DNA of 64,000 nucleotides from VAZQ01 sp036557705 (GTDB lineage Bacteria > Pseudomonadota > Alphaproteobacteria > Rhizobiales > Xanthobacteraceae): positions 17,849-81,848 of the forward strand of contig DATBHB010000117.1 in NCBI GenBank assembly GCA_036557705.1, given 5' to 3'. The notes under the pieces were generated by a model that did no database searches, was not told the DNA's origin, and saw only the letters and a program-made list of their open reading frames with translations. Numbering within the stretch: the first letter of the stretch is position 1; every line of letters starts with the position of its first letter. Shown one piece after another: positions 44,021 to 52,394 of the stretch. A program made the translations under genes and the position numbers.

Positions 44021-44182
44021 GTAGGGTGGGCAAAATCGCGTCCACCGCATTTCAACGCGAACGGTCCACCCGCGATTTTGCCCACGCGGTCGACTTCTGC
44101 GAGTCGCGACCGCGTGGGCAAAAGGCGCGCAATAGCCCGTTCCCGCCTTCGAGGGTTGCGGGGCGCCTTTTGCCCACCCTAC
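44021..44182. repeat. GTAGGGTGGGCAAA palindromic repeat (family A, copy 8)
   Basis: It starts GTAGGGTGGGCAAAATCGCG and ends GCGCCTTTTGCCCACCCTAC, with CGCGTGGGCAAAAGGCGC inside. Its layout is close to the copy at 30670-30828. It ends 4 bases before the stop codon of the HpaB-like gene. Confidence 0.85.
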
Positions 44183-44186
44183 GACG

Positions 44187-45701
44187 CTATGACGCATCCT
44201 CGACCGGCGGAAGGTTCAGCGCGGCGTCGACCAGATCGGTGGCGCGCTTGAAGTCGTAGCTGCGGTAGACATTTTGCTTCACTACGAAAGGCGCGCCGCC
44301 ATAGAACTTTTCATACTGCTGATGGCGACTGCCGAATTCGGTACCGATGAAATCCCAGGCGAGCCGCATCAGCGCCACGCGGTGCTTGGCGTCGGACGAG
44401 GCCGAGCCCATGTAGCGGTCGATATCGCGTGCGATCTCCTTCTTATCGAAATCGCGCTGAGACGAAGGCAATGTGATGACGCCTGAGCCGACAAGCTCGC
44501 GGATGGTCTCCAGCATTCGCCCGTTGAACTCCGATTGCAGCGCCATCACCGAATAGAGCGCGGTGCGCGAAGGCCACAACACGCCGTCCTCGATCGTGGC
44601 GGCGCTCTCCTGGGCGAGCAGCATCGATTCGACGATCGATACGAGCGACGCAAGCTCGCCCATGACGATTTGTACGGCCGGGTTCGCGTCGTGGCCGGTC
44701 ATCTCATTCATGCGCTTGGCAAGACCGATCATAAAGCGAAGCTTGGTCGCATAGCGCACCTGCGCCTGATGATTGCCATAGAGATGGGCGGGCGTCTTCC
44801 ACCACTGATCCCGACAGGCTTCGATATTGCGGTAGATGAAGACGAGCTCCCACGGGACAAAGACGTTGTCGAACACCACGAGGCTGTCGGATTCATCGAA
44901 CCGGCTCGTCAACGGGTAGTCGAAGGCGTTCGCGGCCTGCACCGCAAACGGGCGGCGCGGATAAAGCTTGAGCCCCGGCGCGTTGACCGGGACCGCGAGG
45001 CAATTGGCATAATTCTCGTCGCCCGGCTGCAACGGATGGATGCAGCTGAGCTGAATGTAATCGGAGAGAACCGCCGCGGTGGCGAGCTGCTGGGCGCCGG
45101 CAATCACGATGCCGTCGTCGCGTTCCTTCACCACGCCGGCATGGAGCGTGGGATCGCGCTGCTTGTGCGCCGGTTTGCTGCGGTCGATCTGCGGCGGCAC
45201 GATCGCGTAGCTCGGATAAAGATGGTTGTCGCGCAGATATTCGTAGAACGCGACCACGTTGTCGGCGAAGGCTTGGCCGGCCCTTGCAAAAACGCGCGGC
45301 ACCGCCGCATAGCCGCAGAAGAAGCCGGCTACGTGATCGGGCGTGCGCCCCATCAGGCCGAACGTCGCTTCCGCCCATTTCTCCGAGAACAGCCTGCGCG
45401 CGCGCAGGTCGGCATGCGTCCTCGGAATCTGATAGGCGCGCAGCACCGGCGCACCGGTTGTGGGCGATGGAAACGTCATCAGTTCCCGGTGCTCTGGGGC
45501 GGCCGCGATGTCATAGAGCCGCGCCACTGATCGCGCGGCTTCGCGGAAGGCGCCATGCCGCGTCACGTCGGCGACGCGCTCGCCGTCGACGAACACCTGC
45601 CGCCCGTCCTGCAAGGATTGCAGATATTCCGCGCCGGTCCGTAACGGCCGCCCGGTTGTGGGTGGGCTGGTCGGGGAGTCCCGTGTGCGCAAGCTATCCA
45701 T
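44187..45701 (-). CDS. 4-hydroxyphenylacetate 3-monooxygenase-like flavin-dependent oxygenase (HpaB family)
   Basis: The 504-residue protein belongs to the HpaB/HadA/ TftD group, FADH2-using monooxygenases that hydroxylate phenols or related compounds. Recognisable are 'RTGAEYLQSLQDGRQVFVDG', 'IQLSCIHPLQPGDENYANCL', 'VVFDNVFVPWELVFIYRN' and 'GSASSDAKHRVALMRLAWDF'. The needed flavin reductase (HpaC) is not in the window. It is divergent from a UbiD-type decarboxylase with 63 bases between, suggesting shared control. Confidence 0.9.
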   Translation of the reverse strand: MDSLRTRDSPTSPPTTGRPLRTGAEYLQSLQDGRQVFVDGERVADVTRHGAFREAARSVARLYDIAAAPEHRELMTFPSPTTGAPVLRAYQIPRTHADLRARRLFSEKWAEATFGLMGRTPDHVAGFFCGYAAVPRVFARAGQAFADNVVAFYEYLRDNHLYPSYAIVPPQIDRSKPAHKQRDPTLHAGVVKERDDGIVIAGAQQLATAAVLSDYIQLSCIHPLQPGDENYANCLAVPVNAPGLKLYPRRPFAVQAANAFDYPLTSRFDESDSLVVFDNVFVPWELVFIYRNIEACRDQWWKTPAHLYGNHQAQVRYATKLRFMIGLAKRMNEMTGHDANPAVQIVMGELASLVSIVESMLLAQESAATIEDGVLWPSRTALYSVMALQSEFNGRMLETIRELVGSGVITLPSSQRDFDKKEIARDIDRYMGSASSDAKHRVALMRLAWDFIGTEFGSRHQQYEKFYGGAPFVVKQNVYRSYDFKRATDLVDAALNLPPVEDAS

Positions 45702-45764
45702 CTGACCCTTGACCTTGCTGCCCAATATTCGGTCAATCACGGTTGCAGCGCGAGAGGATTCTTG

Positions 45765-47177
45765 ATGTATCGGGACCTGCGCGATTTCATTGCCGACGTC
45801 GAAAAGCTCGGCGCGCTGCGCCGCGTGAGCGGCGCCGATCCCTGTTTCGAGATCGGCGGGATCACCGAAGTCGCGGCCGGAATGCCGCAATGCCCGGCCC
45901 TCCTGTTCGACCGCATCAACGGCTACCCCGCCGGATTTCGCGTGTTCACCAACGCGACGGTGAGCCCGCAGCGGGCAGCGCTGGCGCTTGGGCTCGATCC
46001 CGGTTCGCGGCCGCTCGATGCTTTGAAGGCCTGGATGGTGAAGCGGCAGGGGCTCGCGCCGCACAAGCCGATAGTTGTTGATGACGTGCCGGTGCTCGAT
46101 AATTCATTTTCCCGCGGCGATGTTGATCTGGCGCGGCTGCCGGCACCCTGGTGGCACAAGAACGATGGCGGCCCCTACATCGGCTCGGGCTCGGTCGTCG
46201 TCATGCGCGATCCGCAAGCGGGTTGGATCAATGCGTCGATCTATCGGGTCCAGCTTCAGGATAGAAACAAAGTCACCGTCCAGTTCGATCACGAGGGGCG
46301 GCACGGCGCCATCATCGCCCGCAAATATTGGGACCAGGGAGAAGCCTGCCCGATCGCGGTGGTAAGTGGGGAAGACCCGGCCCTGTTCGTCGCCGGGTTT
46401 GAATATCTGCCGGCCGGCGCCTCGGAATACGATTTCGCCGGCGCCATCAAAGGAATGCCGATCGAAACATTCGTCGGGCCGGTCACCGGGCTGCCGCTGC
46501 CGGCGCGGGCGGAGATCATCCTCGAAGGCGAGCTGTTGCCGCCCGGCCGCGAAACCCTGCTTGAAGGACCGTTCGGCGAATTTACCGGCTACTACGCCGC
46601 GGACAAGCGGCCCTGCCCGGTGATGGTGGTCACCGCGGTCCACCACCGCAGCGATCCGATCCTGCTCGGCTCGCCGCCGATGAAGCCGCCGCGCTTTCAT
46701 TTCGGCCTGCCGCTGCGTGCTGCCGGAATCTGGAGCAACCTGGAAGCCGCCGGCGTGAGCGACATTTCCGGCGTATGGCAGCACGTCGCACAGCTCATGA
46801 CCGTCGTGGCGATCGAGCAGCGCTATGACGGCCACGCGAAACGCGCAGGCCTGATCGCGGCAGCAAACAGCTATATGGGACGCCTGATCGTCATCGTTGA
46901 TCAAGACATCGATCCGTCGAATCTCGCCGACGTGATGTGGGCGGTGGCAACCCGCTGCGAGCCGTCGGAGCAGATCGATATCGTGCGCAACGCCTGGAGC
47001 TCGGCGCTCGATCCGCGAATCCCGCCGCAGAGCAAGAGATCCGGCATCGCCTCGCATTCGAAGGCGATCATCGACGCCTGCCGGCCGTTTGCCTGGATCG
47101 GCAAATTCCCCCCGCCCTCGGCGCTGTCGCGGGACGAAGCCCGGGCGATCGAGGAGAAATGGAGTCACGCTCTTTAA
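45765..47177 (+). CDS. UbiD-family prenylated-FMN (de)carboxylase
   Basis: The 470-residue protein has the UbiD fold: 'YRDLRDFIADVEKLGALRRV', 'INASIYRVQLQDRNKVTVQF', 'GPFGEFTGYYAADKRPCPVM', 'VVAIEQRYDGHAKRAGLIAA' and 'VIVDQDIDPSNLADVMWAVA'. The Glu/Arg/Glu catalytic set is embedded in these segments. It (de)carboxylates aromatic or alpha,beta-unsaturated acids with prenylated FMN. The UbiX partner is not in the window. A TTG precedes the ATG, which is the preferred start behind AGAGGA. Confidence 0.91.
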   Translation: MYRDLRDFIADVEKLGALRRVSGADPCFEIGGITEVAAGMPQCPALLFDRINGYPAGFRVFTNATVSPQRAALALGLDPGSRPLDALKAWMVKRQGLAPHKPIVVDDVPVLDNSFSRGDVDLARLPAPWWHKNDGGPYIGSGSVVVMRDPQAGWINASIYRVQLQDRNKVTVQFDHEGRHGAIIARKYWDQGEACPIAVVSGEDPALFVAGFEYLPAGASEYDFAGAIKGMPIETFVGPVTGLPLPARAEIILEGELLPPGRETLLEGPFGEFTGYYAADKRPCPVMVVTAVHHRSDPILLGSPPMKPPRFHFGLPLRAAGIWSNLEAAGVSDISGVWQHVAQLMTVVAIEQRYDGHAKRAGLIAAANSYMGRLIVIVDQDIDPSNLADVMWAVATRCEPSEQIDIVRNAWSSALDPRIPPQSKRSGIASHSKAIIDACRPFAWIGKFPPPSALSRDEARAIEEKWSHAL

Positions 47178-47234
47178 TACCGGCCTGGCGAAAATTCGGA
47201 CCTCAGGCCACTGGCAGGTTCCGTCCTGATGAAC

Positions 47235-47666
47235 TCACTCTTGCCTAATACCAGCTGCCCTGATTACAGGCCACCACTTTTCGATCTCAGCCTTTTGGAA
47301 GGCGCCGAGCGCCTCTGGAGTCTGCTGCTCAAGCGCCGGTATCTCCTGCCCAAACTCGGCGAGCCGCTGGCGTATCGCGGGAGTGGCGAGCGCAACCTTG
47401 GCTGCGGAATTGAGTTTCTGGACGATGGAGCCCGGCGTGTTCTTTGGCACCCACAGGCCATGCCAAATAGAAACATGAAATTCCGGCAATCCCGCCTCAT
47501 CGACTGTCGGGATATCCGGCGCCGAAGCCAAGCGAGTCTTTGAGGTCACGGCAAGAGCCTTGATCGTACCAGCGCGCCAGTGCGGGAGCGAATTCGATGC
47601 TTGATCGAACATCAGGTCAATCTGCCCGCTGAGCAAATCCTGCATGGCCGGCCCCGCGCCACCGAC
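47235..47666 (-). pseudogene. Truncated Bug-family receptor (C-terminal part)
   Basis: Only the last 140 or so residues of a Bug receptor remain, from 'GGAGPAMQDLLSGQIDLMFD' to 'EIEKWWPVIRAAGIRQE'. The frame closes at an in-frame TAG about nine codons upstream of 'MQDLLSG'. The N-terminal half and signal peptide are lost. It meets a truncated lysR head to head near 47665. Confidence 0.85.
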
Positions 47667-48426
47667 GATCTATGGCGGAGCCCTGCTCAAACGCAGCGTC
47701 GCAGCGTTCGACGAACTCAAACAAAGTCGAAGGGATATCGCGTTCCTGGCCGATCCCACGGTCGGAGAGGTGCGCGTTGGCTGCCCCGAATCCTTATCGG
47801 CAGCGATCCTGGCTCCCATCATCGAGCGATTTCTTGAATCCCATCCACGCGTGATCCTGCATGTCGATGATCTTCCCTTGGCCTCGCTTCAATTATCGCA
47901 ACTACGGGAGCGGAAGCACGATCTTATTCTTGCCCGCATCGTGAAGCCCCTGGTGGGTGCGGAGGATGTGAGCGTTGATATCCTTTTCGATGATAGGTTG
48001 GTGGTGGCGACGAGCCGGCACAGCCAATGGACGCACCGTCGCACCATCGAACTCAGGGAGCTTGTGAACGAACCGTGGTTAATGACGCCATCAGACACTT
48101 GGAATTACGCACTTCTGTTTGAAGCCTTTCAGGCTCAGCGGCTCGATATGCCAAAAGCAAGCCTGGTTATCCTTTCAGGGGTTTTAAGAACGCGCCTGCT
48201 CGCCAGCGGTCGTTACATCACAAGCTTTGCAGAATCGGTGCTGCGGCATCTCGCCGACCGTTATGATCTCAAACAACTGCCCATCGATTTGCCGAACCGG
48301 CCCTTGCCGGTGGCCATCTTGACGGTGAAAAATCGAACTCTGAGTCCCGTCGTGGGGCGCTTCGTCGAATGCGCCCACGACGTGGCGAAATCAATGGTGG
48401 GGAAGCCGCAGGCCCGCAAATCGTAA
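47644..48426 (+). pseudogene. Truncated LysR regulator lacking its DNA-binding domain
   Basis: The frame reads from 'TIYGGALLKRSVAAFDELKQ' through 'VGEVRVGCPESLSAAILAPI' and the rest of the effector domain to 'FVECAHDVAKSMVGK'. The normal N-terminal winged helix (about 65-80 residues) is missing, and the opening 'MAGPAPP' is derived from the adjacent Bug sequence. It cannot bind DNA as a LysR protein. The gene was probably divergent to the Bug receptor before a deletion removed both 5' ends. Confidence 0.82.
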
Positions 48427-48481
48427 GCCGCGCTGTGCTCCGCTACGATCATCGACCATCAACGCGACGATCAATGCAGGC

Positions 48482-48628
48482 TTGACTGACCCCAGGATCA
48501 AAGCTCGCTTTGCCGAAATGGGCGCCGTCGTTTTGCCTGGATCGGCCGTCGACTTCGGCAAATTCATCGCCAGCGAAACGGAATGTGGAGCATGGTGGTG
48601 AAATTTGCGGGCCTCAAGGTCGGGTGAG
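48482..48628 (+). pseudogene. Remnant of a Bug-family receptor C-terminus
   Basis: Translation gives 'LTDPRIKARFAEMGAVVLPG' then 'SAVDFGKFIASETE', a typical Bug ending. One base off, another frame gives 'MVVKFAGLKVG' and a stop, completing the usual C-terminus. At least one frameshift lies near 48580-48590. It is short, and there is no start. Confidence 0.68.
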
Positions 48629-48730
48629 CGACAAAACGATTGACGGTCCGTCACAGTCGGGAACCGGGCAGGCAAATGGGCTCGGGCGATCCTGATCACA
48701 CGCCTTGCACAACCGGCACAGCGTTGCTAC

Positions 48731-48748
48731 GTATTACATCTGTAATAC
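48731..48748. promoter_or_regulatory. Palindromic operator of the RHH-PIN toxin-antitoxin pair
   Basis: GTATTACA-TC-TGTAATAC is a perfect 18-base inverted repeat 14 bases before the antitoxin start. This is a typical autoregulatory site for ribbon-helix-helix antitoxins. A TTGCAC upstream could be the -35. Confidence 0.65.
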
Positions 48749-48761
48749 AAGGCAGTCCTCG

Positions 48762-49016
48762 ATGACGATCACGATTCGCTTGCCCATGCAGCTTGAGGCG
48801 GACCTGCGCGCACGCCTCGATCGTCAGGGTATTGGCCTATCCGACTTTGTCCGCGAAGCGATTGCCGAAAAGCTAGAGCGCGAGCCCGCCCGGACCCGAA
48901 CCGCATACGACCTCGGCAAGGATTTGTTCGGCAAGCACGGGAGCGGCCGCCGCGACCTCAGCAGCAATCGGAAAGCCCTCGTGGACGAGATTCTCCGTGC
49001 CAAGCATCGTCGTTGA
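48762..49016 (+). CDS. Ribbon-helix-helix antitoxin
   Basis: The 84-residue protein opens 'MTITIRLPMQLEADLRARLD' and continues 'FVREAIAEKLERE', a CopG/MetJ-like ribbon-helix-helix domain. The basic C-terminal tail should contact the toxin. It overlaps the PIN toxin gene by 20 bases. The ATG at 48762 is preferred; the frame to 48705 runs through the operator. Confidence 0.87.
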   Translation: MTITIRLPMQLEADLRARLDRQGIGLSDFVREAIAEKLEREPARTRTAYDLGKDLFGKHGSGRRDLSSNRKALVDEILRAKHRR

Positions 49017-49413
49017 TGCCGGGCCGCTCATTGCGCTTTTCGACCGCGATGATCGTTATCATCGACGAGCCGTAGAATTCGTAGCTAATTGCCGCGAACA
49101 GCTGATTACCAATTTGCCGGTGCTCACGGAGGCGACATTCCTGTTGCGATTTTCGGTCGAAGCTCAGCGCGACCTGCTGTGGTGGGCTCTTCACTCGATC
49201 GAGATCGACCAGGACACGGCGGCCGACCTGCCGCGAATCATCGCTCTCCTGGAAAAATATCGCGATATGCCTGCGGATTTTGCCGATGCATCGCTCGTCG
49301 CTTTGGCCGAGCGGCGCAACATCTCGCGCCTAGCGAGTATAGACCGCGACTTTGCGATTTACCGAGTAAGCGACAAGCGCTCTTTCGACAACGTCTTCCC
49401 GCACGCAGATTGA
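48997..49413 (+). CDS. vapC: VapC-type PIN-domain ribonuclease toxin
   Basis: The 138-residue protein carries the acidic PIN residues Asp7 ('VVDAGPLIALFD'), Glu45 ('LTEATFLLR'), Asp94/Asp97 ('PADFADASLVALAE') and Asp116 ('ASIDRDFAIYR'). It is a metal-dependent endoribonuclease. The start is GTG at 48997, within the antitoxin gene. Unlike the toxin at 21231, this copy is intact. Confidence 0.87.
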   Translation: MPSIVVDAGPLIALFDRDDRYHRRAVEFVANCREQLITNLPVLTEATFLLRFSVEAQRDLLWWALHSIEIDQDTAADLPRIIALLEKYRDMPADFADASLVALAERRNISRLASIDRDFAIYRVSDKRSFDNVFPHAD

Positions 49414-49518
49414 ATGCCGGTCGCAGGCAGCGGTACAACAGCTGATATTCCCGGCCCGCTTCCTTTCTACGGAATTCGCCGATAATCTCATTCCTGTAAC
49501 TCCGGGCGGAGGAAAGCT

Positions 49519-50490
49519 ATGAAGCTTCAACGTCGCCAATTTCTGTATATGGCCGCGGGCGCTGCCACTTTGTCTGTAACGTCGCGAATAGCGAGGGCGC
49601 AAGCTTTTCCAACGCGCCCCGTAACTCTCGTCGTACCGTTCGTTCCCGGCGGTTCGACCGATGTTACGTTTCGCTCGCTTGCACAGGCGACAGAAAAATA
49701 CCTGGGGCAATCAATCGTCATTGAGAACCGGGCTGGCGCGGACGGCACTCTTGGGCCAGCTGAGGTCGCAATGGCACGGGCTGACGGCTACACCATCACC
49801 CAAATATTGGACACAACATTCCGTGCCCCTTTCCTGAGAAGGACGCCATTCGACCCGGCCAAGGACTTCACGTACATCATCGGTGTCACGGGCTACACCT
49901 GGGGGCTCGTGGTGCGCAGCGACGCGCCTTGGGCGACGTTCCAGCAATTCCTCGCCTATGCCAAGGCCAATCCAGGCAAAATCAGTTATGCGACCACTGG
50001 TGCTGCCAGCACCCCGCAGATTGCAATGGAGCTCATTGCCAGGCAGCAGGGCATCAAATGGGTGGCCGTTCCGTTCCGCGGTAACGCGGAGCAAATCACA
50101 GCATTACTCGGCGGGCATATTGATGCAATCTCGTCCTCGACGGGGTGGGCGCCGCAGGTGAAAGCCGGCAAATTCCGTCTGCTGATTACATATGGCGCCC
50201 ACCGTACGCAGAGTTGGCCTGATGTGCCGACGTTACGGGAAGTCGGCATCGACATGGCGATCAACTCGCCTTACGGCATCGGCGGTCCAAGGGCCATTGA
50301 CCCGTCCACTGTCAAGATTCTCCATGACGCGTTCAAGAAGGGCATGGCAGAGCCCTCCTTCGCATCGACGATGCGCGACTTGGACCAGGAGTTCATCTAT
50401 ATGAGCAGCGAGGAGTATCGGAATTTTGCTCTTGAACAAATTGCGCAAGAGAAGAAGATCGTCGAAGAATTGGGCCTCAGGTATGAATAA
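49519..50490 (+). CDS. Bug-family solute receptor with a Tat-type signal
   Basis: The 323-residue precursor starts 'MKLQRRQFLYMAAGAATLS', which carries the RRxFL twin-arginine motif, unlike the Sec signals of the other receptors here. The mature part has 'FPTRPVTLVVPFVPGGSTDV', 'SIVIENRAGADGTLGPAEVA', 'GKISYATTGAASTPQIAMEL' and 'VPFRGNAEQITALLGGHIDA'. It is a Bug receptor of the classic subgroup, orphaned from transporter genes, and follows the toxin-antitoxin pair. Confidence 0.9.
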   Translation: MKLQRRQFLYMAAGAATLSVTSRIARAQAFPTRPVTLVVPFVPGGSTDVTFRSLAQATEKYLGQSIVIENRAGADGTLGPAEVAMARADGYTITQILDTTFRAPFLRRTPFDPAKDFTYIIGVTGYTWGLVVRSDAPWATFQQFLAYAKANPGKISYATTGAASTPQIAMELIARQQGIKWVAVPFRGNAEQITALLGGHIDAISSSTGWAPQVKAGKFRLLITYGAHRTQSWPDVPTLREVGIDMAINSPYGIGGPRAIDPSTVKILHDAFKKGMAEPSFASTMRDLDQEFIYMSSEEYRNFALEQIAQEKKIVEELGLRYE

Positions 50491-50570
50491 TGGCTTGCCC
50501 CATCTATTGGCGCGGACTGCCATACTGATACCTGTGCGCAATCAGGAGTCGGTCATAGAATTTGGCTCGA

Positions 50571-50813
50571 ATGGTGAGTGACGTTGGCGGCCGCTCACAC
50601 GCCGACCGCTTGCCTGTGACCGCAATTGTCGCCACGGTTGTTGGCGCAGGGGTGACATTCGCGACCTTGCTTCTTGCCATAGGGGTGGCGCGCGTCTTGG
50701 AAGCGGTACGCAGGCCATCGTCACCCGCGTTATAGGGCGGCGCAGGGCTCATTGTGGCATCGATGGGCATGCGGTTCGTGCTGACAGGCCTGAAGGCGTT
50801 TTTGGCTGATAAA
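50571..50813 (+). pseudogene. Possible remnant of a MarC-family membrane protein
   Basis: The frame reads 'GGRSHADRLPVTAIVATVV', then 'GAGVTFATLLLAIGVARVLE' and reaches a stop at 50733. The next frame gives 'QAIVTRVIG', and the first frame resumes with 'GLIVASMGMRFVLTGLKAFL'. The pattern of two hydrophobic helices with a 'TRxxG' link resembles the end of MarC/UPF0056 proteins. Two frameshifts are needed, so it is not functional. The family assignment is tentative. Confidence 0.45.
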
Positions 50814-51183
50814 GATGGCCGCGGCGTCGTCGGGTCGTGCGTCGACGCTCGTCTCCGCGCGCGAGCCGCACGACTGCAATCTCGCCAAGATTTATAAGAT
50901 TTTTACGCGCGGCGAGAATCGGCTACGATATGCGCGTGAAGCGAAGCTTACGCGCGCGTGGAATCGCGTCAATGCATGGCTGCGCATCGTAAGAAACAAT
51001 ATCGCCGATATAAACTTCCTGCTGCAAATTGCATGAACATTTTTTTACTGGTGGCCGACCCAGCAGTCAGTTATTGCTGCCCCGCAGAATGGGGTCCGGA
51101 ACGCTCCGCGCGACAATCGCGCGATAAAGGTGCAATGGCGGCTGGCCAAGCGGCGGACCAACACGCAGAGGCAGTGTCATTTC
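50814..51183. other. Gene-free stretch upstream of the RND pair
   Basis: No convincing gene or repeat is seen between the remnant at 50571 and the periplasmic adaptor gene. 50890-51040 is mildly AT-rich and could hold the promoter of the RND operon; no clear -35/-10 can be assigned. Confidence 0.45.
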
Positions 51184-52389
51184 ATGGACGACGGTCGAAA
51201 TCAGGCGTCGGTTGAAAACGGCGGCGGCCCGCCGGCGCGGCGGCGGTCCGTTGCACTCCTTATTGCTTGCGGCGCAGTCCTCGTACTCGGAGGGGTCTTC
51301 TACATCATTTCCGGACGCATGATGGAGCCCTCGCGCGCGGCTGCTCCAACTCGACGCGCGCCGGTTCCGGTGAGTATCGAGACCGCGGCACGGCGCGATT
51401 TGCCGGTCTATGTGACGGGTCTCGGCACGGTGCAGGCCTGGTACACGGTCGGCATCCATTCCCAGGTCGACGGCAAATTGCAGGAAGTGCTGTTTGGCGA
51501 GGGACAGCGCGTCAAAAAGGGCGACGTGCTGGCGCGGATCGATCCGCGGCTGTTCCAGGCTGCGCTGGATCAGGCCAAGGCCAAGAAGGCACAGGACGAG
51601 GCCATGCTGGTTGCGGCCGAGAAGGATCTCACGCGCGACAAGATGCTGATTACCCGAAGCGCCGTCTCCGAGCAGGTATTGGATCAGCAGGTTGCCAAGG
51701 TCGATCAGCTTAAGGCCTCGGTTGCGGCCGATGACGCCGCGATCGAGACTGCCCAGACTCAACTCGATTACACTGCGATTGTGGCGCCGAGCGACGGGCG
51801 CATGGGGGTGCGGCTGGTCGATCCGGGCAACATCGTGCACGCGTCCGACAACGTCTCGATCGCGACTCTTGTGCTCAGCCAGCCGGCGGCTGTGCTCTTC
51901 ACCCTGCCGGTGCGCTATCTCGACGACGTTCGCGATGCCATGGCGCGCGGCGAACTGGAAGTCACCGCCTTCGATGAGGACAACGAGCGGCCGCTTAGCA
52001 CCGGCAAGCTGTTGATGATCGATAACCAGATTGACCAGGCTACTGCAAGCTTTCGGCTCAAGGCCGTCTTTTCCAATCAAGACGAGCGGCTGTGGCCGGG
52101 CCGGTTTGTCAACGCGCGGCTGCTGATCGAGACCCGCAGTAATGTCGTTGTCGTGCCTTCGACGGCCGTGCAGCGAGGGCCCAGCGGCCTGCTCGCCTGG
52201 ACGGTCACTCCAGAGGATCACGCGGTGACGCGCCGCATCGAAGTCGGACCGACGACCGGCGGATTGACGATCGTTACTTCCGGATTGAGCGAAGGCGACC
52301 GAGTGGTCACCGGCGGCCAGTACAAGCTCCAGGCGAATGTCCCGGTCAGCATTACCTCTTCTCCCCCCGTGACGGCCTCAGGGGGCTGA
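51184..52389 (+). CDS. RND efflux periplasmic adaptor subunit
   Basis: The 401-residue membrane fusion protein has an N-terminal anchor helix ('VALLIACGAVLVLGGVFYII'), a lipoyl half-motif ('GLGTVQAWYTVGIHSQVDGK'), a coiled-coil hairpin ('AALDQAKAKKAQDEAML' to 'QLDYTAIVAPSDGRMGV') and beta-barrel domains to 'DRVVTGGQYKLQANVPVS'. It links the inner-membrane pump to an outer-membrane channel, which is not encoded here. The start at 51184 is preferred over a GTG at 51130. Two further genes share the operon. Confidence 0.93.
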   Translation: MDDGRNQASVENGGGPPARRRSVALLIACGAVLVLGGVFYIISGRMMEPSRAAAPTRRAPVPVSIETAARRDLPVYVTGLGTVQAWYTVGIHSQVDGKLQEVLFGEGQRVKKGDVLARIDPRLFQAALDQAKAKKAQDEAMLVAAEKDLTRDKMLITRSAVSEQVLDQQVAKVDQLKASVAADDAAIETAQTQLDYTAIVAPSDGRMGVRLVDPGNIVHASDNVSIATLVLSQPAAVLFTLPVRYLDDVRDAMARGELEVTAFDEDNERPLSTGKLLMIDNQIDQATASFRLKAVFSNQDERLWPGRFVNARLLIETRSNVVVVPSTAVQRGPSGLLAWTVTPEDHAVTRRIEVGPTTGGLTIVTSGLSEGDRVVTGGQYKLQANVPVSITSSPPVTASGG

Positions 52390-52394
52390 GCAGC

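Larger units (their letters stand above)
48427..48761. other. Gene-poor stretch with a Bug remnant and a toxin-antitoxin control region
   Basis: It holds a degraded Bug receptor C-terminus (48482-48628) and the palindrome upstream of a ribbon-helix-helix antitoxin. The minus-strand open frame 48391-48699 has no protein family features. Confidence 0.6.

Noticed and set aside
48391..48699. A 102-residue open frame on the minus strand
   Set aside because: It overlaps both the LysR end and a Bug remnant that is recognisable on the plus strand; no protein family features.
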